Shown: in pieces, positions 46,928 through 54,400 of the stretch
How positions within the stretch are numbered: position 1 is the stretch's first letter
Layout of the letters: every line of letters starts with the position of its first letter
DNA from: Candidatus Microgenomates bacterium
GTDB taxonomy: Bacteria > Patescibacteriota > Microgenomatia > UBA1406 > GWC2-37-13
Direction of reading: 5' to 3'
Assembly: GCA_023245215.1 (NCBI GenBank)
Contig: JAHFKS010000002.1
Span: forward strand, 1-60,568
DNA: 60,568 nt
Program-made: the position numbers and the translations under genes
Notes under the pieces: model-generated
The model's database searches: none
What the model saw: the letters and a program-made list of their open reading frames with translations, nothing else
What the model was told of the DNA's origin: nothing

Positions 46928-47552
46928 TCAAATAAGTCTTGTCAAAAAACTCAAAAAATACCGAGGAGAGATGATTATTTTAACAGTCGCCTTTATAATC
47001 GGACTCGCATCTACAATAGTTTATCTAGGTAGTAATAGTGAAGAATCTGAAAATTTTAAAGAAGTTCCTCAGTCTACTAGCAATCCGTCAAAAATTCTCG
47101 TCGATGTTTCCGGTAGTGTCAACAAACCAGACCTTTACGAAGCCTCAAATTATACACGCTTAAAAGAGATTATTAAAAAAGCCGGCGGACTCTCAGAAAC
47201 AGCAGACAAAAATTTCTTCGGTCGAAATTTTAATTTGGCGAGGATAATCAACGACCAGGAAAAAATTTATATTCCTTCTGTTTGGGAAGTCAGCAATGGC
47301 TATTTTATTGAAAGTCAACAGACGTTAAATTACTCCTCGCCCGCCGAAATCCCACTTACTGGAACGAGGGAGGGTTTAGTTAACATTAATAAAGCCTCTC
47401 TTGAAGAACTAGATAAACTTCCCGGTGTCGGAAAAATTATTGGACAAAAAATAATTGAGGCTAGACCTTTTAAGGCTCTACAAGAACTTATAGATAAGAA
47501 GGTCGTCGGCAAAAACGTCTATGAAAACCTCAAAGATTTAATACAGATTTAA
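46896..47552 (+). CDS. comEA: ComEA-like DNA receptor
   Basis: 218 residues (209 if the start is ATG 46923). One TM (MIILTVAFIIGLASTIVYLG), an SLBB-like domain (ILVDVSGSVNKPDLYEASNYTRLKEIIKKAGGL), then a helix-hairpin-helix DNA-binding domain (LVNINKASLEELDKLPGVGKIIGQKIIEARPF). ComEA binds incoming DNA at the cell surface and delivers it to ComEC. A hairpin spans both possible starts. ComEC and the MBL gene follow at 4-nt gaps, making a competence operon. Prepilin peptidase at 16568 could process the matching pseudopilus. Confidence 0.9.
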   Translation: MRLIVLISLMGQISLVKKLKKYRGEMIILTVAFIIGLASTIVYLGSNSEESENFKEVPQSTSNPSKILVDVSGSVNKPDLYEASNYTRLKEIIKKAGGLSETADKNFFGRNFNLARIINDQEKIYIPSVWEVSNGYFIESQQTLNYSSPAEIPLTGTREGLVNINKASLEELDKLPGVGKIIGQKIIEARPFKALQELIDKKVVGKNVYENLKDLIQI

Positions 47553-47556
47553 TAAA

Positions 47557-48336
47557 ATGATTAATTCTTCTGTTTTTTCGTCAGTCATAAATAGTTATTT
47601 ACCAGAACCTCACGGATCGCTTTTAAACGGAATTATTTTTGGCATCAGTCTAAAAACAACTAAAGCCTTCTATAATGAGCTAAAGGTTGTCGGTTTACTC
47701 CATATAGTTGTCCTGTCCGGAATGAACATTACCATTTTAGCTGCCATTGTTGAGTCTATAACTAGTTCTTTTAGCAAACGATTGTCTATTCTGATAACGA
47801 TACTAACCGTAATTTTGTTTATTTTATTTGTCGGGCCGGAAGCCCCAGTTATCAGAGCGGGAGTTATGGGTATCTTAACGCTCGTAGCTATTTTATTTGG
47901 CAGACGAAATATCGCCTTATACGGTTTATTGTTGTCTTTAGTTTTTATTGCTCTATTTTTTCCAGACTGGATTGATAGTGTTTCTCTTAAGCTTTCTTAT
48001 GGTGCCACTCTCGGTATTATTTTTTTCGGGACAACCATGTCTAAAAATCCTGTTTGGAAAGATTTTAAAACAACTCTTGCCGCGCAAGTCTTTACCGTAC
48101 CGATTATTTTCTTCTATTTTAAACAGGTTTCCTTGATTGCTCCTCTTTCCAACCTTCTAGTGTCGCCAATCATACCTCCCTTGATGATTTTTGGATTCCT
48201 GACAGCTATCTTGGGCCGGATTAATTATTTTTTGGGGTTATTACCCGCTTATATCTGCTACGGCCTCCTCGCTTATATGGTTTGGGTTATCGAATGGCTC
48301 TCTAAACTACCATATATTTTTTTCCAGTTCAAATAA
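47557..48336 (+). CDS. comEC: ComEC/Rec2 channel domain
   Basis: 259 residues. Core competence domain: LLHIVVLSGMNITILAAIVE, PEAPVIRAGVMGILTLVAIL, LSYGATLGIIFF, PLSNLLVSPIIPPLMIFGFL. About eight TM helices form the DNA channel. The N-terminal OB-fold region and the C-terminal beta-lactamase domain of full ComEC are absent; the latter is the next gene. The start has no extended hydrophobic prefix, so the short form looks genuine. Confidence 0.88.
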   Translation: MINSSVFSSVINSYLPEPHGSLLNGIIFGISLKTTKAFYNELKVVGLLHIVVLSGMNITILAAIVESITSSFSKRLSILITILTVILFILFVGPEAPVIRAGVMGILTLVAILFGRRNIALYGLLLSLVFIALFFPDWIDSVSLKLSYGATLGIIFFGTTMSKNPVWKDFKTTLAAQVFTVPIIFFYFKQVSLIAPLSNLLVSPIIPPLMIFGFLTAILGRINYFLGLLPAYICYGLLAYMVWVIEWLSKLPYIFFQFK

Positions 48337-48340
48337 AGAA

Positions 48341-49174
48341 ATGAATCAAGGGCCGGTGACAAAAAAAGCTTTATTTATCTCTTTTGTTTTCAGCCTTGTA
48401 ATAGTCTTCTTTTTATTTGTCTCTGAAACCAACAACAGAGATACGAAGATTGTCTTCTGCGATGTCGGCCAGGGGGACGCTGCTTATATCCGAATCAAAA
48501 ATAAAATAGACATCCTTGTTGATGCAGGACCTGACAAGAAAATTTTAAACTGCCTAGGTAGACATATGCCTTTCTGGGATAGAAAAATTGAGCTAGCGAT
48601 TCTTAGCCACCCGAATTTCGATCACTATGGAGGTTTCTTCGACATTATAGATCGCTATCACATAGACAGGTTTATAACCATTAAGACTGTTATGATTAGT
48701 AAAACTTACACAAAACTTGTTGATAAAATAAACGCCAAGGAAATTCCTTTATTATATAAATCTTCTGGAAATAATGTTGCTTTTAATAACAGCCGGTTTA
48801 GCTTTTTATGGCCTCCTATTAATTTAAAATCCTACGACGACAATGATTTTTCCCTGGTGTTTATTTTTGATGAAAATGGTTTTAGAACGTTATTTACAGG
48901 CGACGCCACACCATATGTAATGAATAGATTGTCGGATACTCCTTTGGCAAAAATAAACATCCTCAAAATCCCCCATCATGGCTCAAAAAACGGACTGACT
49001 GAAAGTTTTTTACAATTAGCAGACCCTCAAGTTGCAGTGATAAGTGTCGCCAAAAACAACTCTTACGGGCATCCTAGCAAAGAAGTTTTAGATATTCTCA
49101 GGGCCCAAAATATTAAAATTAAACGGACGGACAAAGACGGCGACGTTGTTTTTAACTTAAAAGAATCGCCTTGA
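48341..49174 (+). CDS. ComEC-type metallo-beta-lactamase domain protein
   Basis: 277 residues: one N-terminal TM (ALFISFVFSLVIVFFLFV), then the ComEC-type MBL fold (VFCDVGQGDAAYIRIKNKIDILVDAG, LAILSHPNFDHYGG, LFTGDATPYVMNRL, LKIPHHGSKNGL, SYGHPSKEVLDIL). The HxHxDH site reads SHPNFDH; ComEC proteins often vary at the middle position. It probably degrades the non-transported strand or assists uptake, and its TM would hold it beside the channel. Convergent overlap of 23 nt with the PaaX-like gene. Confidence 0.85.
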   Translation: MNQGPVTKKALFISFVFSLVIVFFLFVSETNNRDTKIVFCDVGQGDAAYIRIKNKIDILVDAGPDKKILNCLGRHMPFWDRKIELAILSHPNFDHYGGFFDIIDRYHIDRFITIKTVMISKTYTKLVDKINAKEIPLLYKSSGNNVAFNNSRFSFLWPPINLKSYDDNDFSLVFIFDENGFRTLFTGDATPYVMNRLSDTPLAKINILKIPHHGSKNGLTESFLQLADPQVAVISVAKNNSYGHPSKEVLDILRAQNIKIKRTDKDGDVVFNLKESP

Positions 49175-49889
49175 TTTCCCGGAAGATATTCCAGCCTTCA
49201 AACCCAATCCAGCTATCGCCGACTAATTCCTTGGGAAGCCCCGGATCTTGACGGAGAACGTCAATATAATAAGATATGACTTTTTTGAATTTATCCAGTT
49301 TTTCCTCGCTTGAAGATAAAACGTCGTGCCATTTCTTGAAAAGCTCTCTATACTGCTTATCGAGATTGGTCTTCCCCCAGACCTTTTCAATTAAAATCGT
49401 CCGGTCGCCGAAAGTATGATCAGCTTCAAAAGCCTGGATAAATTTTTCTTCTTCCTTCTGGTCGGTCAAAGATTTTAAGTTAGGGATAATAGGATGAGGC
49501 GTCAACCAGAATGAACGGTGCCACGGGCCCAATCCCCAACCCTGCATTTCGCGCCGCAAACGGTCGCGAATTTCCCGCTTTTTTTCTGGGATTTCATAGG
49601 AAATCACGCGCCATTTACCGTCCCATTTTTCTTTTAAGAATCTAAAAGAAGGAAATTCCAAAGACAGAGAATTAAAGCCTTTTTCAGTCAGTAGATAATG
49701 ATTTTCCTTATCCCCTTTTGCAATCAAACCTTCTTTTATTAATCCTGATAGTGTCCCCCGGGTTTTTTGGTTTAAAGTAAGGTCAAAAACTTTTTGGATC
49801 TTATCGTCAAGAGCTGTATCAGAAAAATCAACGCCCGACGTCATAAATAATGAAAGTAAAATCTTCGTCCGTCTTTCTTTAACTCCCAT
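49152..49889 (-). CDS. PaaX-family transcriptional regulator (Cas2-like middle domain)
   Basis: 245 residues. Winged helix in residues 1-90 (TRGTLSGLIKEGLIAKGDKENHYLLTEKGF), then WDGKWRVISYEIPEKKREIRDRLRREMQGWGLGPWHRSFWLTPH, the Cas2-like ferredoxin fold of PaaX proteins, and a helical C-terminus. In proteobacteria PaaX represses phenylacetate genes; CPR members are usually without such genes, so the target is unknown. It is divergent from the surface-protein operon at 49995, with which it shares a promoter region, and may repress it (inference). Confidence 0.75.
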   Translation of the reverse strand: MGVKERRTKILLSLFMTSGVDFSDTALDDKIQKVFDLTLNQKTRGTLSGLIKEGLIAKGDKENHYLLTEKGFNSLSLEFPSFRFLKEKWDGKWRVISYEIPEKKREIRDRLRREMQGWGLGPWHRSFWLTPHPIIPNLKSLTDQKEEEKFIQAFEADHTFGDRTILIEKVWGKTNLDKQYRELFKKWHDVLSSSEEKLDKFKKVISYYIDVLRQDPGLPKELVGDSWIGFEGWNIFREIKAILLS

Positions 49890-49898
49890 ATAAGATAC

Positions 49899-49983
49899 AA
49901 TTTAACAGACGAAAAAATATCTGTCAAGAGGTAAAACTGTATCAGCCTATACTCTTGACATATATGTATATTTATACTAATAA
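49899..49983. promoter_or_regulatory. Divergent CTCTTGACA promoters for paaX-like and 49995 genes
   Basis: Minus: TTGACA (49927-49922), 17-nt spacer, TAAATT (49904-49899), ATG 9 nt later. Plus: TTGACA (49955-49960), 17-nt spacer, TAATAA (49978-49983), ATG 11 nt later. The -35 boxes form an inverted TGTCAAGAG / CTCTTGACA pair, like that at 15521/15607. Confidence 0.65.
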
Positions 49984-49994
49984 TTAATGTAAGA

Positions 49995-51470
49995 ATGAAA
50001 AAAATCTTCTATTTTCTATTAATTTTTGTATTGGCTACTTATCTTTTTTTGGTAATAATCCCCCAACAGTCAAAACTTGATTCGGCAAATTTTACCAATG
50101 CTTCCGATACTTTAAGCAATTCCCGCCTGTCTTACCGGGCTGGAGTCGCTACCGGCTCCTCTGGCTCTTCGGTCGTCACCATTGATTCTTCCGGCAACCC
50201 TGACAATAATACCAATCACCTTTTCCCCAAAGACGTCGTCTGTTTTACTGACACCGGATTAAATGGCTGCATCGGAAGCACTACTTATACTGTCGCTAAC
50301 GTGGTTAATTCAACTACATTTAACATCTCTCCTCCTCTGGCCAACGCCCTTGACACATCAGGCTTTGTAATTGCCACTCAATCAGCGATCCACACGGTTT
50401 CTTTTACTTTAGCCAACGCTGTACCGTCAAACGGAGATATTTTTATTACTGTCCCCGCTGTTGACGCTAATACGATTACCAATGACGGATTTCCCGACCC
50501 GGCAGACGATAGCACTTTAGCAGCCGCTAACGGATTTGACCTGAACACCCTGGGAACAACTAATATTTCTGTAGGTTCAAGCGGTTGTGCTAATAACTGG
50601 ACAGTAGCCAACGTCTCCCAAGGTTCAGCTGTAGCCGACCACACGATAAGAATTGACCGTTCTGTTGACTCTTGTGCAGCTGCATCTGTAATTACCGTGA
50701 CGATTGGAGACGGAAGCAAAAAATTTATCAATCCGGCCCCGGCAAATTCATCGCTACGCACCCAGGGAGTTGCCGATACTTATTCTATTAACCTAAAAAC
50801 CAGAGACGGTTCAGACAACACTCTTGACCAAAACAACATAAAAGTAGCTGTCATCGAAAGCGTTCTCGTATCGGCAACTGTCCAGGAAGCCCTATCATTA
50901 ACGGTTGCCGGTGTCAGTTCAACCACTGCCGCCTGTGGTCAAACTACCGACGTAACCACAACGGCAATGTCAGTTCCCTGGGGGACGATTGTCAATTATG
51001 CAACTTTCCAAGAAGCCGCCCAAACCGTCCTGGTTTCGACAAACGCCGCTTCGGGTTATACAGTCAAAATCGACGAAAACGATCAGATGGGTAGAGACGG
51101 CATCACCTGTACCGGTGCCGGCGCCGGAGAAGCCAATAACTGTGTCCAGGATACCACCTGTAATGGTACTGGTTGCACTGAATCATCTTCACAGGACTGG
51201 ACAAGCACTGCTTATTATGGCCTGGGTTTTTCATTAGCCAATATTTCCGGAACCGACGCTTCTTTTGCATATAATGAGTCAGCGAGGACATTTTCCAGCC
51301 GCCAGTTTGCCGACCAGGAAGCATCAGAAACAAAACAAAATATTATGTCAAAAGGCACTCCGACAGCTTCTTCTCAAGTCTATGTCTGTTATCGATTAAA
51401 TGTATCAAGCACTCAACCAGCCGGATATTATTTTAATAAAGTAAGATATACAGCCACGGCAACATTTTAA
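49995..51470 (+). CDS. Secreted Thr/Ser-rich surface protein
   Basis: 491 residues: signal peptide MKKIFYFLLIFVLATYLFLV, then beta-rich domains (VVTIDSSGNPDNNTNHLFP, HTVSFTLANAVPSNGDIFIT). The C-terminal domain has several Cys in a CTGAGAGEANNCVQDTTC region and ends STQPAGYYFNKVRYTATATF. The C-terminal half is related to the 237-aa protein at 45118. No catalytic motif. Likely an abundant surface or pilus-like subunit with the anchored proteins encoded after it. Confidence 0.6.
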   Translation: MKKIFYFLLIFVLATYLFLVIIPQQSKLDSANFTNASDTLSNSRLSYRAGVATGSSGSSVVTIDSSGNPDNNTNHLFPKDVVCFTDTGLNGCIGSTTYTVANVVNSTTFNISPPLANALDTSGFVIATQSAIHTVSFTLANAVPSNGDIFITVPAVDANTITNDGFPDPADDSTLAAANGFDLNTLGTTNISVGSSGCANNWTVANVSQGSAVADHTIRIDRSVDSCAAASVITVTIGDGSKKFINPAPANSSLRTQGVADTYSINLKTRDGSDNTLDQNNIKVAVIESVLVSATVQEALSLTVAGVSSTTAACGQTTDVTTTAMSVPWGTIVNYATFQEAAQTVLVSTNAASGYTVKIDENDQMGRDGITCTGAGAGEANNCVQDTTCNGTGCTESSSQDWTSTAYYGLGFSLANISGTDASFAYNESARTFSSRQFADQEASETKQNIMSKGTPTASSQVYVCYRLNVSSTQPAGYYFNKVRYTATATF

Positions 51471-51479
51471 AAAATTAAA

Positions 51480-51592
51480 AAGTCAAAAATGAAAATTCAA
51501 AATTACAAGCCAAAACTCAAAAGTTTTCTCAATACTTTTAACTTTTTAGTTGTGTTTTTGACTTTTGCCTTTTTACTTTTGACTTTATCGGC
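51480..51592. repeat. AT-rich repeat forming the signal peptide of the 51489 gene
   Basis: AAAAGTCAAAAATGAAAATTC on one side and TTTTTGACTTTTGCC / TTTTTACTTTTGAC on the other form loosely inverted copies of the GACTTTT repeat also found in leuS. The start codon and hydrophobic signal peptide are encoded within them. Confidence 0.5.
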
Positions 51593-52532
51593 TAAAGTTT
51601 CCGCACAAGAAACTCTACCTTTAATGGTTATGCCGGCAAGGATAGAACTGGAAGTCTCGCCTGGTGAAAAAACCGCCGTCACCATAAACTTTTTTAATAA
51701 GTCGAGCGATCCTATCTCCGGATTCTTTAAAATTGCCGACTTTCTCGTCTTAGACAAAAAAGGCACGCCAGTAATAGTTGATAACTTCAGTCAGTCACAG
51801 CCGCGTTTTTCAGCTTCATCATGGATGACTTCGACGATGGACCGGGCAACTCTGCCAGCTAACGAAAGGGTTTCTTTTCAGGCAAATATCAACGTTCCGT
51901 TTGACGCCCACCCGGGCGGCAGATATGTTGCTATTTATTTTGAGCCGGCCAGTGCTACTTTACAATCTAGCGGAAACACGCAGGAAGCTGGTACGGGTGT
52001 CTCTCCAAGAATCGCCGGTTTAATATATTTGAAAGTTAAAGGCGACATCAATGAAAAAGCTTTGGTCTCAAGATTCTTCACCCAGTCTTTCCTTGAATAC
52101 GGGCCGATCAAAGTCGAAACCGACGTCCTCAACCGCGGAGACCTCCATATCAGGCCGAGGGGAATTGTCAATCTAACCGATATGTTCAATGTTTTGGTCG
52201 ATCAACAGCGATTTGACGAACAAAACATCTTCCCTGACACGGCCAGGTCGTTTGAGAATGAGCTGGGGTCAAAGTGGCTGATCGGGCGGTATAAAATCAA
52301 CCTTGACTTATCTTATGGAGAAAAAGGCCAGGCCTTGAGCGCTTCAACTTATATCTGGATGTTTCCTTGGCGAGTAGCCTTAGTCGTAGTCCTGGCTTTG
52401 ATAATCTTCTACTTACTGGGTTCCAACCTTTACAAATCCTTAGTTATCAAAGAAACCTCACTTGAAGATGAATTGAAATCGGAAAAAGAAGAAATCGAGC
52501 GGTTAAAACAACAGCTGCGTAAACGTGACTAA
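51489..52532 (+). CDS. Membrane-anchored extracytoplasmic protein (DUF916-like)
   Basis: 347 residues: signal peptide (FLVVFLTFAFLLLTLSAKVSA) encoded by AT-rich repeat DNA, Ig-like domains (VMPARIELEVSPGEKTAVTINFFNKS; HPGGRYVAIYFEP), a C-terminal TM (VALVVVLALIIFYLLG) and a coiled-coil tail (LEDELKSEKEEIERLKQQL). Its architecture parallels the 45847 protein. It follows the surface protein by 18 nt. Confidence 0.6.
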   Translation: MKIQNYKPKLKSFLNTFNFLVVFLTFAFLLLTLSAKVSAQETLPLMVMPARIELEVSPGEKTAVTINFFNKSSDPISGFFKIADFLVLDKKGTPVIVDNFSQSQPRFSASSWMTSTMDRATLPANERVSFQANINVPFDAHPGGRYVAIYFEPASATLQSSGNTQEAGTGVSPRIAGLIYLKVKGDINEKALVSRFFTQSFLEYGPIKVETDVLNRGDLHIRPRGIVNLTDMFNVLVDQQRFDEQNIFPDTARSFENELGSKWLIGRYKINLDLSYGEKGQALSASTYIWMFPWRVALVVVLALIIFYLLGSNLYKSLVIKETSLEDELKSEKEEIERLKQQLRKRD

Positions 52533-52533
52533 A

Positions 52534-53490
52534 ATGAGAAAAAAACCTTTGCTCGTCTTTTTATTCATTTTTTTTCTTATCCCCTTCCAGTTAGGGTATT
52601 TATATCTAAAAACAGATAACCCGGGCAACGTCGCCGGAATAAAAACCAGCTCGATCCAACCTGCAGATACGGTCAACTCACTTTTTATCGGCGAATTCCG
52701 CTTTACCCTTTTTGGTTATACTTCGCCATCAGCTTTGGTCAATTTGGTCGGGCAAGGAATTGCCGACCAAACCTATGCCGACAAGACTGGTTATTTTGAA
52801 TTTACGAACCGTTTCCTGCCTCTTTCACCCCACGAGGCTTGCTTAAGCGCCCAAGACCAATTTGGCAGGGTTTCGACGCCGACCTGCCTGCCTCCTTTTC
52901 CTACCCAGGCTAGTGTAGTTATCGGCCCAGTGATAATCCCGCCGACTGTTTCCTTCGATAAACCCGATTACTTTGTCGGCGACGAAGCCATCTTAACCGG
53001 ACAAACTCTACCTGAATCTCCCATTAATCTATCTATGTTTACCAAGGCCTCGAAGTTTCCCAATCTATCCCTGGTAAAAAATGTCGAGGCTTTTGGCCTG
53101 CCAAAAATAAGCAGCCTGTCAGACGATAAAGGCAACTTTTCTTTTATTCTGCCGTCTTCACAAGCCCAGGACTACCGGCTTTTTACCCAGGTTGATTACC
53201 AGGAGCTGCCTTCGGCAAACAGCCTGGCTCTTTCCTTGAAAATTCTACCTGTTTGGATGGTGATAGTGAGATTTTTCAGCTTTATTTGGTCAGCATTGGC
53301 GCATAGATTGTTAGAGGTAGTCATATTTTTTGAGATAGTTGGACTTATCGCCTATTTTGTCCGGACCTTCTTTACGCCTTATCAGATTTCAAGGAGACGT
53401 GCTTTGGCATTGTTTAAGGCTCCCCTACCTGCGATTGAGGAAAAACACGAACTCATGATGAAAGAACACCGCGAATTAATTAAATACTAG
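52534..53490 (+). CDS. Membrane protein with extracytoplasmic beta domains
   Basis: 318 residues from ATG 52534, 1 nt after the previous stop; GTG 52525 is an alternative start. N-terminal signal/TM (LLVFLFIFFLIPFQLGYLYL), two Ig- or carboxypeptidase-regulatory-like folds (FTLFGYTSPSALVNLVGQG; PDYFVGDEAILTGQTLPES), then a TM pair (VIVRFFSFIWSAL; LLEVVIFFEIVGLIAYFV) and a basic cytoplasmic tail. Family not recognised. Third gene of the 49995 cassette. Confidence 0.55.
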   Translation: MRKKPLLVFLFIFFLIPFQLGYLYLKTDNPGNVAGIKTSSIQPADTVNSLFIGEFRFTLFGYTSPSALVNLVGQGIADQTYADKTGYFEFTNRFLPLSPHEACLSAQDQFGRVSTPTCLPPFPTQASVVIGPVIIPPTVSFDKPDYFVGDEAILTGQTLPESPINLSMFTKASKFPNLSLVKNVEAFGLPKISSLSDDKGNFSFILPSSQAQDYRLFTQVDYQELPSANSLALSLKILPVWMVIVRFFSFIWSALAHRLLEVVIFFEIVGLIAYFVRTFFTPYQISRRRALALFKAPLPAIEEKHELMMKEHRELIKY

Positions 53491-53889
53491 GTGAGCATTT
53501 TGCTTTAGGCTTTCATCATCGACTTTTACATCAAGGAAGTATTCTCCGACTTTACTCGCAGAGACGTCAAAATAAGCCTTGCCGAAGTTGTCTGTCAGAG
53601 CTTGGATATTTTCAACATTTAGGGCTTCATTTTGTCCTAAAATAACTTTTTTGCCGAGTACGCCCAACCCCTGGTCGTCAAGAACAAAAACAGTCACTCT
53701 TATCTTCTCCTGTGTGTTGGCTTTGGCTCGCAATGGAGTAATGAAAACATAGGAGTTATCTACCGAAAAAGAGACGCGCTTAATTGAAGCCCTGTTTGTA
53801 AAGAACTGGACTTCATAAAGCCCAAAAAATAATGCAAAAGCAAGCAAAATTACCAGAAAAAACAGTCCAAAAACAACCGGTTTCTTCAT
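53476..53889 (-). CDS. Membrane-anchored Big_1/invasin-like Ig-domain protein
   Basis: About 137 residues from ATG 53889: TM (VVFGLFFLVILLAFALFFGLY), then one domain with the Big_1 pattern (RVTVFVLDDQGLGVLGKKVILGQ, ALTDNFGKAYFDVSASKVGEYFLDV). The upstream in-frame ATG at 53925 lies within TTGACA-17-TAAGAT, whose -10 box precedes ATG 53889 by 7 nt, so the shorter start is chosen. Convergent overlap of 15 nt with the 52534 gene. Confidence 0.6.
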   Translation of the reverse strand: MKKPVVFGLFFLVILLAFALFFGLYEVQFFTNRASIKRVSFSVDNSYVFITPLRAKANTQEKIRVTVFVLDDQGLGVLGKKVILGQNEALNVENIQALTDNFGKAYFDVSASKVGEYFLDVKVDDESLKQNAHLVFN

Positions 53890-53925
53890 AGTTTTTATCT
53901 TAACTATAAATGTCACGATTGTCAA

Positions 53926-54362
53926 TAAGGCGTTTTTTAGTACTATAGGTAGCGTTTTTATATCGATCTTACAATGCCGGTAGCGTTTGGGCCGTCAAAT
54001 TAATTTATAAATGAACATGAAAAAAATAGCAGATAGACTATTTAGGTGATAAAATGACTAAAATCAGGCATAAATGGTTAAGAAAAAATTTATCATTGAT
54101 ATTTTATCGTAAAAAATTTAAAAAAACTATTTTTAGACTAGAAAAAAATTGAACAATAAAAAAAGAAGACCGGTGAAAAAAAATAATAAATAAAACCGAT
54201 ATGAAAAAACTGCCATTGATACTATGAGTCTAATGATATATATCGATATATTAAAGTAAAGAAAAAAATACTGCGGTAATTGTGTTAAATGTAATTAAAT
54301 AATATTATAGGTTATCAATAATTACGCATATCAACTATATCAAAATATAGTCAAAATACCTC
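53926..54362. other. AT-rich intergenic region, mostly featureless
   Basis: About 440 bp, very A/T-rich. GGTAGCGTTT occurs twice near 53950-53990. Two tiny frames occur: 54011-54049 (12 codons) and 54054-54152. No DnaA boxes, tRNA or clear terminator seen. Confidence 0.6.
54054..54152 (+). CDS. Possible basic micro-protein
   Basis: 32 codons, MTKIRHKWLRKNLSLIFYRK and on; 12 or so residues are Lys or Arg. AGGTGATAAA lies immediately before the ATG as a possible ribosome binding site. In A-rich DNA such frames arise by chance, so support is weak. Confidence 0.2.
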   Translation: MTKIRHKWLRKNLSLIFYRKKFKKTIFRLEKN

Positions 54363-54392
54363 TTGACATCCTTATTAATATTGTTTTATTAT
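54363..54392 (+). promoter_or_regulatory. Promoter of the giant surface protein
   Basis: CCTCTTGACA with TTGACA at 54363-54368, an 18-nt spacer and TATTAT at 54387-54392; ATG 54401 is 8 nt later. ATG 54391 overlaps the -10 box and is out of frame. Confidence 0.65.
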
Positions 54393-54400
54393 GAAATTGT

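Noticed and set aside
46873-54035. TAGCAGATAG shared between the comEA leader (46873) and the 54020 gap
   Set aside because: A 10-base match in AT-rich DNA with no surrounding similarity; likely chance.
53926-54362. Replication origin in the AT-rich gap
   Set aside because: No DnaA-box cluster (TTATNCACA) and no dnaA, dnaN or gidA neighbours.
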